DNA of 64,000 nucleotides. Origin: Diatrype stigma (Eukaryota > Ascomycota > Sordariomycetes > Xylariales > Diatrypaceae). The position numbers were made by a program, and so were the translations under genes. This document shows, one piece after another, positions 22,208 to 34,083 of this stretch (within the stretch, counting starts at the first letter, position 1; each line of letters starts with the position of its first letter). The notes beneath the pieces were generated by a model. The model ran no database searches. It saw only the letters and a program-made list of their open reading frames with translations, and was not told where the DNA came from. Location of the stretch: the NCBI GenBank assembly GCA_022225965.2, contig JAKJXP020000094.1, positions 1-64,000 of the forward strand, in the 5' to 3' direction.

Positions 22208-22969
22208 TCACCAAGTCTTAATGACAACGCGGCGGGGTCCCTCGCCCGGGCCGCCGCCGCGGGTAAAGACAGCGCGGAACTGGCACGTCGCGAGGTTCCA
22301 GGAGGCCACGTGGGCGCTGCCGCGGTACACCTCGGCCCAGGGTCCCGCCTCCTGGTCGTGGCCGTAGCAGCAGCTCTCCTGCTCCTCCTTCTCGTACACG
22401 TACGTCTCCGCGTCGAGGTCCGCGAGCTTGATGAGCTCCCCGCCGTGGTAGAACTGCAGGAACCGCTTCTCGTCGCCGGCGCGGTGGCGGTTGTACAGCA
22501 CGTCGCCGCTGGCGCGGTCGGCGAGGAATCGGATCATGCCCTCCTCGTCGTAGATCGAGAGGAGATCCCGCGACTGGGGTGGTAGTAGATCCGGGGTTGC
22601 TGCCTCGTCTCCCGAGGGGGAGGCGGCGGAGATGGAATCCTGGATCATCATGTCCTGAGTGGCCTCGGTCTGGGCCTTTACGTCGGCCATGTTGGTGTCA
22701 TTGTCGGTGTCATTAGTGAAGGTGCTGGCGTCCTTCTTCGCGACCTTCCTCTTTAGATTCTTTGGGGAGTGCTTGCTTCTTCGAACGACCTTGATTCGGG
22801 TGGTCTGTGGGCGGGGAGATTTATCCATGGCCTCATCTCGTTCGTCCGGAGTCGAAGACCTGAGTGCTCCATTTGTGCAGGCAGCGGGTTTACGGCCTAT
22901 TTCGTCATGCTTTGGGTCTGCGAGGCCATTTGTCGCCTGCTGAGGACTACTCTTCTGTTGCCGAGTCAT
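22208..22969 (-). CDS. Unknown protein with basic/acidic N-terminus and a folded C-terminal part
   Basis: One exon, 253 residues from ATG 22967-22969 (MTRQQKSSPQQATNG). Residues 1-125 are polar and likely disordered, with a basic patch (RIKVVRRSKHSPKNLKRKVAKK) that could be a nuclear signal. Residues about 130-253 look folded: LLSIYDEEGMIRFLADR, then DVLYNRHRAGDEKRFLQFYHGG and ETYVYEKEEQE, ending in RVVIKTW. I do not recognise this domain. The GC-rich, frame-biased codon use supports a real gene. Confidence 0.6.
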   Translation of the reverse strand: MTRQQKSSPQQATNGLADPKHDEIGRKPAACTNGALRSSTPDERDEAMDKSPRPQTTRIKVVRRSKHSPKNLKRKVAKKDASTFTNDTDNDTNMADVKAQTEATQDMMIQDSISAASPSGDEAATPDLLPPQSRDLLSIYDEEGMIRFLADRASGDVLYNRHRAGDEKRFLQFYHGGELIKLADLDAETYVYEKEEQESCCYGHDQEAGPWAEVYRGSAHVASWNLATCQFRAVFTRGGGPGEGPRRVVIKTW

Positions 22970-24283
22970 CTTCACACTGGTAGTAGTATGATGTGCTTGG
23001 GAGAAGGTTCCTGGCTTGTAAACAAAGGTGTCTTATTTGTTTCTGTAGTAGGATCGGTAAGACCTAATAGTAGAAGAGTCTTTATGTTTCAACAGAGTGA
23101 CATTGTATGCGGAACTCGAGCGATATCAAATGAAGTGAATTTGGGTGTTAGATGAGATCGGGTGCGATGGAGGAAGAGGCAGACAAGCCCGACCGGCTTG
23201 GCTTTATACCACGAGCAAAGATGACTGACCACTACGTTCGCTAGCCCTCACGAAATAACATTCTATTTCCATGTACACACGCTCGGGTTGTTCGCTGGAA
23301 AGAACATAGACCCTGGGCTGGGGTGGTGGGGGGCATAACAGAGAGAAAGCTTCGAGTTGCCTCGTAGAACTCTGAATAAGAATGTCGAACGATGTTCCAA
23401 TATGAAAAGTATGATGGGACGAATCATCCGTAACGGTTCGGCACCCTCCACCCCATCGCGTTTCAACGGTCGTCCCTATTGCCTCGTCGCAAATTTGTTA
23501 CCGGTTGAACTATAATTTGGCTGTACTGTTGACCAGTCACTCACGTCTTCCCACAATTGGTTTCGCTGTCTTCAACAGCTAGGCCTTTGACTAGCTCAAC
23601 AGTAACTTCGGCTTGTAAGCGGAGTGCTTAGACTCATCGACGACGAGGTGTAAACTCTGTTTTGTTTGGGAATAGCTCATATGGGCCGTGGCCATAGTGG
23701 TAGGAGAAGACTGGCGACGGCAGTACCTTGCCCCCATACTATTGTATATGTCTTATGTTATCATAGACAAAAGTGACATAGAAAGAGGGTATCTATGACT
23801 GGCAGGAAAGTGCCGTTGTGAATAGCCCATAGTCATCGTGGTGATCATCATGTGATGGGATTGAACAAGTTGAGTTTATGCGCCGTATCAGAAAGCGGCT
23901 GTTGCCAGAGGGCATGTGAATATGTCAAGCTGAGAGGCGGGCGGATTGTTGAACAGTCAATATACCGGGAATAGGCAAATCAATAGCATGCGGGAAGGTG
24001 CAAACTGGCAAATACAACTAAATATACACATACTCGTGTAGAGAGTGACTCCTTGCACCTTTTGATGTAGTATTATTTCTCTGTAAAGGTAAGGCTGGAT
24101 GGGAACATCCGGCTCCGAATCGGTGATAGTAATTCGGAAAGTTGATAGCAACTTTGACTTATCACACTGTCGGTGCAGTCACAATATCATCATGTTTTAA
24201 CGAACGAATAATGCAGCTTGTAATACCCGCTTCTCTCAAACACATTGCGTGGGCATCCTGGCTCACATGCACAACCTATTCTT
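22970..24283. other. Intergenic, nothing recognised
   Basis: Upstream of the unknown minus-strand gene and downstream of msrB. Only short frames without domain character occur, and no tRNA or repeat is seen. Confidence 0.4.
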
Positions 24284-24846
24284 TCAGGCCTTGCTCTCTT
24301 TCGCTCCTTGAGCCGATTTGTCTTCCGGCGTAAAGTTCAGACTGACGCTGTTTACACAGTGCCTCTCATCGGTTGGTGTGGGATAACCTTCGCCCTTGAA
24401 GACGTGGCCGAGATGGCCACCGCAATTGGAGCAGACGATCTCTGTTCGCGCCATGCCAAAGGCGTTGTCTTCGTGCCTAGTGACAGCACCGGGGATGCTG
24501 TCGAAGTAGGCCGGCCAGCCACACCCAGACTTGAACTTGTGGTTGGCCTTGTAGAGAGGCGCGTTGCAGCCCGCACAGGCATAGACACCAGAGTCTGAGG
24601 TGAACTTGTCGTACTTTCCCGAGTACGGAGCCTCTGTTCCCTTTTCCCTCAGAATTCTAAATTGTTCTAAATTATGCTTAAATAAGAGCGTGGTTCAAAC
24701 AAGCGGGGTCAAACGGTGGCGTCAACTTTACCTTTCGAAAGAACGGCACGCCATTCGTCTGGTGTCCTCTCGTCTGGGTACGACATGTTTTGAGTGGAAG
24801 AGGAGCTTGACCGGAAGAGACTACCGAGAAACGGGATGGTGGGCAT
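24284..24846 (-). CDS. msrB: Peptide methionine (R)-S-oxide reductase (MsrB)
   Basis: It reduces the R epimer of methionine sulfoxide in proteins, repairing oxidative damage with thioredoxin. Exons are 24732-24846 and 24284-24666. The GTAAAG donor (24731) and TTTAG acceptor restore WRAVLSKEQFRILREKGTEAPY across a 65-base intron. The product is 165 residues. Zinc CxxC pairs are visible (CAGC, CSNCGG), with GCGWPAYFD and the active-site RHCVNS. The chosen start MPTIPFLGSLFRSSSSS gives a short basic/Ser-rich leader that may target mitochondria. MSYPDERTPDEW at 24786 is a shorter alternative, and an ATG near 24960 a longer one. The reaction is certain from the motifs, the location is not. Confidence 0.93.
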
Positions 24847-25844
24847 AGACCTTAAGGTTCGCCCGTGCTGAAAGGACAGCTGAGTTGGTGCTCGAACTCT
24901 GGTATAAATGGAAAAGGTATAAAGAGTGCGGAGAAGGTTTGAGAACGGTGGCAATCGCATCGAGTGTGGCAGCAAGTCTATTGCGGGATACTGAGATGGC
25001 CTATAGGCGATTGATAAGGGAGAAGAACTGGATGAACCAAGGGGGTGGGGTTAGATTCGCTTTATACTTTGTCGTCTAGGTACTGCCGCGAGGGGGTGTA
25101 GGGCGCTATGTTCTAAGATAATGACTACATATACATATGTAGGTAGGTAGTTGTTGATGATTAACCTTCGATAGCTTAAAGCTACATGGATTTGGAATCT
25201 TTGGAATCAATGTTCTGTGTATGGTTTTGGTGCTTACACATCTTACGTACTGCTTGTGTTGGTATTCGATAATAATCAGCTACGGCACTCTGGACTACCT
25301 ATGCAAGCCCTTGAGAGGCAGCTGAAAGCCACTTAATGCTGCCTGTAATTCATCTACCTAGAGGTAGTATGTCGTCACAGGTGGTCACAGATCCTGTGGC
25401 CCTCTGAACAAAGAAATCAACGAAGTATCTATGCGTACCTACCTAGGTAACTGAAGGCCTGCGCCACAGTTTGTCATCATTTGGTGGGGGTTTCATTGGT
25501 CTTGGTAGTCTTTAAACTAGTGACTAGCTAACGCTTGGACCACCCATTCGCTGTACCACCCACCCTACCATTGTACCAAGGACCACTGGTTCACTGGTCC
25601 ACCGGTTCACTATCCACTATCCACATCAACCACCACTACAAGGGTCACAGGCATTCAATGAAACGGCCTAATCTGTCGTTTGGACATCTTTCCTGCAACT
25701 ACCTCTACAACTTAGAACCATCCATTCTACGACCCAGCCCAGCTTTCTTTCTTCTTTTCCTCTGATTATAGCAATTCTGCCAACATCTGGTCTCAGAAAC
25801 GGAATCTACAAGCGTATATATCCAGAGGCTGAGAGATCGTCGCA
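24847..25844. other. Divergent intergenic region between msrB and the ArfGAP gene
   Basis: It holds the two promoters and leaders. ACCACTGGTTCACTGGTCC-type short repeats occur near 25560-25620, just upstream of the ArfGAP leader. No gene is supported. Confidence 0.45.
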
Positions 25845-27624
25845 ATGTCGAGAAGGCCACCGAATCCCGCTGCTGAGAGGGCTGCCCAAAACCAGCAAAC
25901 CATCAAGAGTCTCCTAAAGTTAGAGTCCAACAAGATATGCGCCGACTGCAAAAGAAACAAACGTAAGGAGCCCCCGATCTCTTCCTCTGGGATTTGCCTG
26001 AGGGAGCATTCCAATCTGACCTAGCACGATAGATCCACGATGGGCAAGTTGGAATCTAGGCGTATTCATCTGCATCCGCTGTTCGGGCATTCACCGAGGA
26101 ATGGGCACCCACATCTCACGAGTGAAATCGGTTGACCTCGATTCCTGGACCGACGAACAACTGAACAGCATTCTCAGCTGGGGGAATGCCCGCGCAAATA
26201 AGTACTGGGAATCGAAGCTCGCCCCTGGCCACGTCCCGTCAGACGCCAAGATCGAGAATTTCATCAGAACCAAGTACGAACTGAAGAGATGGGTGATGGA
26301 TGGACCCCTTCCCGACCCGGCAACCTTGGATGTAGACGGCGACGACGATGTGCCTCTCAGCATAGTCAAAGAGAAGCAGAACATCGAGAGGAAGGAGTCG
26401 GTGAGACGCACTGGACAAGACGCACCGCCTTCGCGAAGTTCCAGAACTGCTGCACCTCAAATAGACTTGATTGGTGGCGATGATATTCCTCCTAGGGCGA
26501 GCACCGTCGGGCCGCCACCTGGTCATGTTCCCCCCAAAGCTGCGCCGGCGCCGCCCAAGACCGTCAACACCAAGGACTCGCTGTTAGGTCTCGATTTCCT
26601 GGGCGAGACGCCTGCTGCTCCTCCACGCCCCGCTAGTACAGCTAGTGCTGCAAGTGCGGGCAGTCAGTCGAGACCTGACCTCAAGCAGTCCATTCTATCT
26701 CTGTATGCTTCTGCGCCTCGGCCTCAACACACACAGCATGCCTCGTCTGGGTCCCTTGGTGGTTTTGGAGGAATGCAATCGCCAACATTCCAGTCACCAA
26801 CCATGGGGCACCAGTCCAAGCCGTCGGCGGGCGGAGGGCTCGATGATGCTTTCGCTAGCTTAAGCTTTGGAGCAACTTCACCCAGGCAGCCTCCGCAACA
26901 GGACGCTTTTGCCGGTCTCACCAATATGGCCACTAACCGATCTAGCACTCCCCAGTCTAGCTCCGGTTTCGGCAGTTTGAGCGGCGGCAGCTTCTTCAGT
27001 CCCAAACCTGCTCAGCCTGCGGCACCCCAACAACAACCGTCGTCAACTGGTGGTAGCTTTGGGTTGCTTGGTTCGGCTGCCACGTCACCTAAGCCTGCAC
27101 AGTCTTCATCAGCAGCCTTAGGCGATCTCTTCGATTGGTCCAGCCCCGCCCCACCGGCGGCGGCACCGTCTGCGCCCAAACCAGCAGCACCCGTCCAGTC
27201 TTCTGAATCGGTATTCAATCTTTCTGCCAGCCAGCCGAAGCCCGCTCCTGCCCCGGCGGCGCGGGTCTCGAGCCCCCTGGCTTCCTTGAGCCCTGCGGCT
27301 ATCGGTGGCGGCACCGATGTGTGGGGCGGTAATGCGTGGGGCAATCCTGATCCTGCTCCGGCTGCAAGGAGCCCTGCCGCAATCAAGTCCCCATCGTTCG
27401 GAGGCGGCAGTGATCTGGGTGGCTGGGGTGCCGGTGGTTCATTCGCCAGCCAAAGCATAGTACCGGGGACTTCCGGTGGGTTCAGCGCGGCACCCAAGGT
27501 TGCCGCCGATGAGGAGTTCGGAGGATGGACTAGCAGCACCGGCGCCAGCACCAATAATAACGGGGCTGCGAAGCCGGCAACAGGTTTCGGAGGTGACGAT
27601 CTGTTTTCGAATGTGTGGCAATGA
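25845..27624 (+). CDS. age2: ArfGAP domain protein (Age2-like)
   Basis: It stimulates GTP hydrolysis by Arf GTPases in Golgi/endosome traffic. Exons are 25845-25962 and 26033-27624 (GTAAGG donor, GATAG acceptor, 70-base intron), 569 residues. The splice completes the zinc finger: C32-A-D-C35, the run HPRWASWNLGVFICIRC (C53, C56), then SGIHRGMGTHISRVKSVDLD with the arginine finger. The ArfGAP domain ends near residue 150. The remaining 400 residues are Ala/Pro/Ser/Gly-rich and low in complexity, with LLGLDFLGETP and LGDLFDWSSP segments and a C-terminal DDLFSNVWQ. Such D-L-F/W motifs often bind clathrin/AP adaptors. N-terminal domain position and tail fit fungal Age2/SMAP-type proteins rather than Gcs1 or Glo3. 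Confidence 0.92.
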
Positions 27625-28396
27625 AAAGACTACCTACCGGTTCGAAGGTAGCCGTAATGACCAGGGGGCTTCACTTATTAGAGACGTAGATGACTAGACA
27701 CGACTTTTGACGAGGCAAAGTTATTTGGTTGTCGCAATAGTAGTATACCAACCACAGAATTGAGATGAGATTAAACATGGCTGCCCTATCAGGGTATTTT
27801 GACGATACAGTGATTCGAATCATACTGCAGGTTAAAGAAGCCGAACGCCTGTACATCCTATGCTACGCTTAATGGAACTACCCGAATAACAAGAATAATC
27901 TACTTCGTACACCAGCCCGTACTTTACAGAGACAGAGTACGTTCACCACTCAAAGCACGACCCCGATGCCTTTGGTTCCATTTTAGGCCTGACGATACCC
28001 GTTGGACTATCAATGCGGGCCAGCCTCAGAGGGCTCTTGTGTTCTTCTCGGGTAGGTCGAATATATGACGAGATCCAATACCTCCACCCCTACTTCCCTC
28101 TCCCTCTCTATATCCGTCTCTATCACCTACGCCCAATACACCACGCGACACTACACCCGCTTTCTCGGACAAGAGTCCGTACCATAGATATAGACACTTC
28201 CATCGGTCTGCCCCGTCCATCCTACTGGCGTTGCCTGCACTCCCCAACCCGTTTCGAGGTAGTTGAAAGAATGCGCAGTGCACTACTCGATTTTATGTTG
28301 ATTCCCGCATCTTCCTCTCTCTGGTACCCAGACATCTTTTGTCTTTGGGTTTCCCCCTTTTTTTTTTATCTCGGTGTTTTGCGGTTGCGTGATTGA
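27625..28396. other. Intergenic between convergent ArfGAP and SNARE genes
   Basis: The two 3' sides. There is a T-run (TTTTTTTT) near 28361-28370 and no supported gene. Confidence 0.4.
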
Positions 28397-28827
28397 TTAG
28401 GGAGACGGCGGCGACGCGCGGAACAGCCACTTGGTGATGTAGTAGAGCAGCAGGAAGACGCCGACGACGATGGCGGCCAGCTTGAAGATGGCGACCTTGT
28501 TGCCCGACGCCGCCATGCGGCCCAGCCGGCCGGCGGACCCCTTCAACTGCGAGGACATGGACGAGAACGTGTCGGACTGGAATTGGGGTGGAGGTCGCGT
28601 TAGTTAAAGAACAAGTTCCCTCTTTCTTCCCATCTTCTTTCTTTTTTTGGAATACCGAACAAGACCAGATCGGAGGGAAGATGTGCACATACCGTGTGGT
28701 CAATGACATCCTGCGCCCGCGCATTGTCGTAGATGTCGACCGTCACGCCGCGCAGCGACGAGACCTTGGCGGACAGCTCCTCCAGCCGCGCATTGTTCTG
28801 GCGCTCGCGCTCGTAGGCGTCCGACAT
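28397..28827 (-). CDS. sft1: Sft1/Bet1-family Qc-SNARE
   Basis: A small tail-anchored SNARE of the secretory pathway. Exons are 28693-28827 and 28397-28576 (GTATGT donor, TTCCAG acceptor, 116-base intron), 104 residues. The SNARE helix runs from about residue 10 to 70 (ELSAKVSSLRGVTVDIYDNA, then DHTSDTFSSMSSQLKGSAGR). A membrane anchor lies at about 80-98 (FKLAAIVVGVFLLLYYI), leaving a very short lumenal tail. The lack of a long N-terminal extension fits Sft1 (intra-Golgi) better than Bet1 (ER-Golgi). The family is safe; the exact orthologue is less so. Confidence 0.87.
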
Positions 28828-30545
28828 GATCGTAATTTCGGGGTTTCGGGTTTCGGCGGTAGTCGTCGGTTGAGAGTCGTTACGTAGAGCTCTGGGTATG
28901 TATCTGTCTACTTCCTACAGAGCTGTATGTACGTATGTGTGGGATTGGCCAATGTTCTTTCCTCGCGGGGCGGCGGTGATGATGGTGGCGATGATGGTGA
29001 TGATGATGGACGTCGATGATCGTTTATTATAAAAGGGGGCTTAGACCAGCACGAACCCCGGTTCCCGTGCTTGCGGATAGGGCAAGGTAAAGAGTGGTAG
29101 AACTTGAGTAGAATGATGCGATAATAGGTGGATGGGATTAAAATGCGTTGGTGTGCTCGATCGCGTCAGTGGCAGAATCAATGAGAAAAGGATGCCGAAG
29201 GCGAGTCTTGCCGTATCGTATCGTATCGTATCGATGTGGCTTTGTTTCCCCGGATCATCGTAGGTCGGTCGTCGGTATGTCTGTATGTATGAACTCTGAA
29301 AGGGACGTGGACTTTGACAAATGCCCGAGGCCGCAGTGACGCAGGCTGTCAGGCTGTTCAACATGTGGCTAGAGGCGATGTTACAGCGGTGCGGGTGGCC
29401 AAGCCACAGTATCTTAGTCATCTATGCACACTTCGTAGGGATTGCGTAGGGATTGTGTAGGGATTGTACCTCCACGAGGCAGGAGGGCCATTCCGCCATT
29501 CCTCCCACTGTGGGTTCGTCTTAGCGCTAGTCAATCAAGTGAGGCCTTGGCACACGAACAGCGGGCCCCTCAGCTCTGACGTCTTGCCCGCCAGCCCGCC
29601 AGCCCGCGCCCATATGGAACCCTTACAGAAGCTCCCAGGCACTGCCAGGCAACCAACCAACCGGGCTCATATTCTGTCTGGATTTCAGGACGCCATGCCC
29701 GATGATCCCCTACCTAGCTGCCTACTAAATCCCGACTATCAAATAGTTACCCAGGTGATAATCCTCTCTGCCGCTTTGGAAGGTTGTGAGCTCCCGGAAC
29801 GTCGTATATTTCTCAGGATTTCTCCTGCTGTGTGGTAGACTCCGTGGCATAGCCCCCTTGTCGCTGACGACGCCAGGCTCCTAATAAAATGTAACATCAA
29901 GAGCTCATGCCCACTGCATATATTTACAACCCTCCATACGCAGCGGCACAGAGCATACCTGCCTGCCTACATACTACATACTACATACACACATACACAC
30001 ATACCTAGCTTCGACCTTGAGCTACACCGGGCTACCTTCTGTTCACTCTACTACATACCTTGGTTCTAAGCGTATTACACCCTGATTCATCCCACCCTGA
30101 TTCATGCCCGCATACTTACACTTAGTTACAAACGTTGAATAGAATTATAAACACTCCATTTTTGAGAGATATATCTCAGTCTGCAACACACTCCGACACT
30201 GTCGGCGCAGACGTAGGAATCGCTTTCCTACAGTATTTACCTTGCTGCTGATCATAATTGACCCCGCAGCCAAAGTTACTCCCACTGAACCACACCAGCC
30301 TAGGTACATTACCCAGCTACTTATTACTATTTACTGCCGGTACCCGTCCTTGGTAATCCGTCGCAACCGCATCCTGAGCTTACCTCGCCGGACTTCCTAC
30401 AGGCCGTTTGTTCAACATCAAGCTTGCGCAACAGCTTGAATCTGCACTTGCAGCCCTCATACTTAGCCAAAGCATCCATTCGATCGACAGAGGAAACCCA
30501 TCCGTCTTTCCGATCGCCGGTTGTTGAAGGAGAAAACCTCACAAG
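28828..30545. other. Divergent intergenic region between the SNARE gene and lsb3
   Basis: 1.7 kb without a supported gene. There are GATGATGG-type triplet repeats near 28975-29020, a triplicated GTAGGGATTG at 29433-29467, CATACACA steps near 29970-30005, and only weak open frames (for example 29464-29838). Promoters of both neighbours should lie here. Confidence 0.45.
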
Positions 30546-32117
30546 ATGGGCATAAATAACCCCCTTCCGTCGTCCATGGCGTGTAAGTCCGTTTGTCTCT
30601 GTCTAGAGCTTCAAGCTGTCCGGCTACTATGCTACAGCCCGCCTGCATCGAATTGGCTATGTTCGATGCCGTTATTGTGTAACCGTGGCTAACTGGCTTT
30701 ACGTCTTTTCGTTTATTAGCGGAATGTAAAAAGTGCGGCAAGATCCTAACCTCGTTCATCGACCCGCGCCAACCGCTCGGTCCCGACAAGGTCATTCCAC
30801 CCGAGATTCTCGCCAACGCAAAGGTGAGTTCTTCTGGGGTTCTCAACACAGCTTCTCCCTCGCACACATGCATGCGCGTGCTCTCGCCAACGCTTACCCC
30901 TGGCGCGATCTTTGCTGACCTGGGAACCGATCGCGACCTTCGCCATGGAATGTAGGGCCTCGCCATACTCACAGTGCTCAAGGCGGGCTTCATAGGGTCC
31001 GGGCGTTTCGGGTCCGGGCTCGTCGTGGCGCGGCTACCTAATGGCGGCTGGTCGGCGCCGTCGGCGATCGTGACGGCCGGTGGCGGCGTAGGCGGACAGA
31101 TCGGGTTCGAGCTGACGGACTTCGTATTCATCCTAAACGACGCGTCGGCGGTCCGAACGTTCTCGCAGCAGGGATCGATCACGTTGGGCGGCAACGTATC
31201 GCTAGCGGCGGGCCCTGTGGGGCGCAATGCCGAGGCGGCGGGCGCGGCTTCGCTCAAGGGCGTGGCCGGCATCTTTAGCTACAGCAAGACCAAGGGCCTG
31301 TTCGCGGGCGTGTCGCTTGAGGGCTCCGGCATCGTCGAGCGCCGCGATGCCAACGAGAAGCTCTACGGCCAGCGCTTCACCGCCGCCCAGCTGCTCTCGG
31401 GCGCCGTGCCCTCCCCACCCCAGGCCGCCCCCCTCATGACCGTCCTCAACTCCCGCGTCTTCTCCGGCCTCGGCCGCCACGCCGACGCCACCAACACCAG
31501 CATGTACAACGACGTCCCCGTGTACGACAGTGCCAACCGCAGCCGAGACGACTTCAGCCGGCCGTCGCGCGCCAACACCTGGAACGACAACGTTTACGAT
31601 GCGCCAACGCGCTCGCCAACCGCGGCGGATGGCGGCTATGCGCAGCAGCAGCAGCAGCAGCGCAACCGGCCCTTCTCCATGTCGGCGACGCCGGGAGGCT
31701 TCCCGAATGAGAAAGCGGCGGGGCCTAGCAGGCCGGCGGCGCCGAAGCCGAACTTCGCCAGCAAGCAGGCGCTGCTCAAGAAGAGCGAGGCGGTGGCGCT
31801 GTTCAACTTCGACGCCGACCAGCCGGGCGATTTGGCTTTCAAGAAAGGGGAGGTGATCACGGTGCTGAAGAAGACCGAGAGCGATAACGACTGGTGGTAA
31901 GTAGTCTCACTTTTCACCCCCTTTCTTATCACTATTCAACGGGGCTGGGAGATGTTCTGGAACGACGGGCCACGAGACGAGAGAAAGAAGGACGAGAACA
32001 GGAACAGGCCAGACTGGACTAGATAAGCTAACTTGAGACAACCAAAACCGTAGGACCGGCATGATCGGCTCGAGGCACGGGATATTCCCTAGCAACTATG
32101 TACGGATGCAGGAATGA
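30546..32117 (+). CDS. lsb3: Ysc84/Lsb3-type SYLF and SH3 domain protein
   Basis: It acts in actin patches during endocytosis; the Ysc84 (SYLF) domain binds lipids and actin and the SH3 domain binds Las17-type proline motifs. Exons are 30546-30582, 30720-30823, 30956-31896 and 32054-32117, all GT-AG and in phase, 381 residues. The N-terminus MGINNPLPSSMASECKKCGK leads straight into SYLF (about residues 15-225: ANAKGLAILTVLKAGF, GSGRFGSGLVVARL, FVFILN, VAGIFSYSKTKGLFAGVSLE). A Gln- and Ser-rich linker follows. SH3 at about residues 324-379 has ALFNFDADQPGDLAF, the NDWW pair split by intron 3, and GIFPSNYV. Length and layout are typical of the family. Confidence 0.95.
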
Positions 32118-32735
32118 CGAAAGGGGGTATAAAACGAGCAACGAACGTGATAGCAGTGGTGCTGGCAGCAGAGGCGGGGTTTACAGATGTTATTTTGGTG
32201 TTTGCTTATACGAGGGATTGGTTCATTTGCGATGCGCGAGCAGCAGGGCTCGACGTTGCTTTCGCGAGAGAAGAGGGATGCGCGGGGTGAAGAAGTGTAG
32301 TGGGTGAAGGCTGGGGGGGAAAGGGGGCGGCTGAAGAAGCCGAGATACAAATTGGCATGGCTGCTTTTACTACCTACTTGATACCAGTGCACACACCTTC
32401 CCCGTATGATATTATCTTCAGCTTGAATATATTTATATCCGGATATCAAAATTAAGACGTAAGGTTTTGCCCTTGTGTCATTTACTATTTATGAAGTATT
32501 ATTGTCATTATAATAATAATGTGAACTGTAAAGTTCACAGAATAACAGCCTGAATGGCAATAGGAATAACGAGACTCACAAACAGTTGTAACGTGGGGTA
32601 TCCCTTATTATGCTCCATAACACCTCCATGTACCCGTTCATCATGTTTAATCATTCATCCGTTTCATGATGGTCGAATCTGCTCCCATGTTGTGCTCATA
32701 TGAGCCCGACATCTCCTAGAAGGTCCCCCCGCCAG
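32118..32735. other. Intergenic between convergent genes
   Basis: The 3' side of lsb3 and of the small membrane protein gene. AT-rich around 32430-32540; no gene seen. Confidence 0.4.
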
Positions 32736-34083
32736 CTACCAGATATGGTGTTGGTCACGATCGAAGTTGCACTCGTGCAACCAAAATGTCTGAAGCAACC
32801 AATGAATGACGGGAGGCAGGGCAAAGATGATGGCGACAACCACGAAACGGAGCTTACGCGCAGATTGCTGAAAGCGTTGTTCTGCTCTCATGTCACGCTC
32901 TTTGGAAGCCTTCATATGCTCCATCAAAACTTTGTAAAGGAATGGGTCGTTACTCTTGTACATGTTGACATCGTCGGAGTTCTGGTTTCAAGTTAATATG
33001 TGAAAGTGCGATATTACAGAATGAGGTGAGGTAACTCACTGAGTCATCAAGGTCGGGAACCTGAGAATTGTTGGGCCCAGAATTCGAGCCGGATGCTGTC
33101 CTAGTAGAGTTCCTTGGTATGGACGACGCGTTGCTCATTCCCTTAATGCTGTTTGCTGCAGAGCCTGGGTACTCCTAGAGTCCAGTCAGTAAGAAAATCT
33201 TACCGAGTAAGTCACACCCGAAATCCAAGAATAGGTTCTTCCAAGTCCAACGGTCTTCAGCACAGAGCACCTCGACTGTGCCCCCAAACCCCCCGACGAC
33301 AAGTCGACGGTTCTGCGGTGGCAATTAAATCCATACTCCACATTGCTCAGGAGAGAGGGTCTAGGGAGTCGGGTTCACGAGTTCGATGGAGCAACACCCT
33401 TTTCAAGGCATACTGGAGAGGTTCGCAACTAAGCTCGCCCACCCATCACGGCAACCATGGCCCGAAGGCTGGTAGGTTAAAAATGGCTCCCCATCGACCA
33501 GTAGCGATATACAAGGACCTCGTACCGCACATCCAGGGCGTGGATGACGGGAGCCTGCAAACGCCAACGTTCCCCTACCAATGGCCCTAAGAGCTCCAAT
33601 ACAAGCGGCCTAATCAAGTCACACACTGGCGGCCAAGCAAATAGCTCACACCAGCGGCCTGAACTCACCAGCGGCCTGATCCAACCAGCGGCCCGAAAGC
33701 AACACACTAGCCATCACGTAGCAACACACTGGCGGTAAATAAGCGCGCACAAGTACCAACACCAATAGGGATGCGAACGGGCAGCTTGATATGCGTGGAC
33801 AACTTCCCAAATGACCAACCCGGCTTTGGCAAAACACCGCAGCAAGGAGTTGACTGTACTTGGAAGCCTTGGAGAGTTTGAGTCACGGGAGTAGTAGGAT
33901 CGGCTGGCGCGTCTCTGTTATTCCCATGGCTCGCCCTCCCCGCTGGCAACCGCACCTTTTCCAGTCGTTCTTAGGCATCATTGGGCATGGAGATGGAAGA
34001 TCCCATGGGGAGAAAAGGAAGACGGGGCTGGAGCACAAATGAAATCGTGGACTTACTTTGAACGGCTTCTTTTTGCGAGGCAT
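32736..34083 (-). CDS. Small unknown single-pass membrane protein with an 882-base first intron
   Basis: I propose exons 34057-34083 (MPRKKKPFK, GTAAGT donor), 33040-33174 and 32736-32981, all GT-AG and phase 0, giving 135 residues. Exon 2 begins EYPGSAANSIKGMSNASS and is Ser/Asn-rich. Exon 3 reads SDDVNMYKSNDPFLYKVLME, then a charged helix, a membrane segment at about residues 95-116 (FVVVAIIFALPPVIHWLLQTF) and a short tail. Intron 2 is 58 bases, but intron 1 is 882 bases and contains a decamer repeat, so an insertion there or a separate first exon is possible. No family is recognised. Exons 2 and 3 are well supported by phase and splice sites; exon 1 is less so. Confidence 0.58.
33600..33735. 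repeat. Degenerate (C/A)AGCGGCC repeat inside the long intron
   Basis: Copies of AGCGGCC occur near 33604, 33651, 33668 and 33687, the last three as ACCAGCGGCC about 18 bases apart. ACACACTGGCGG occurs twice. It is a decayed minisatellite or regulatory repeat within the proposed 882-base intron. Confidence 0.6.

Noticed and set aside
29464..29838. 124-codon plus-strand frame as a gene
   Set aside because: It starts at a non-ATG codon, has no domain, and lies in a divergent promoter region of low coding character.
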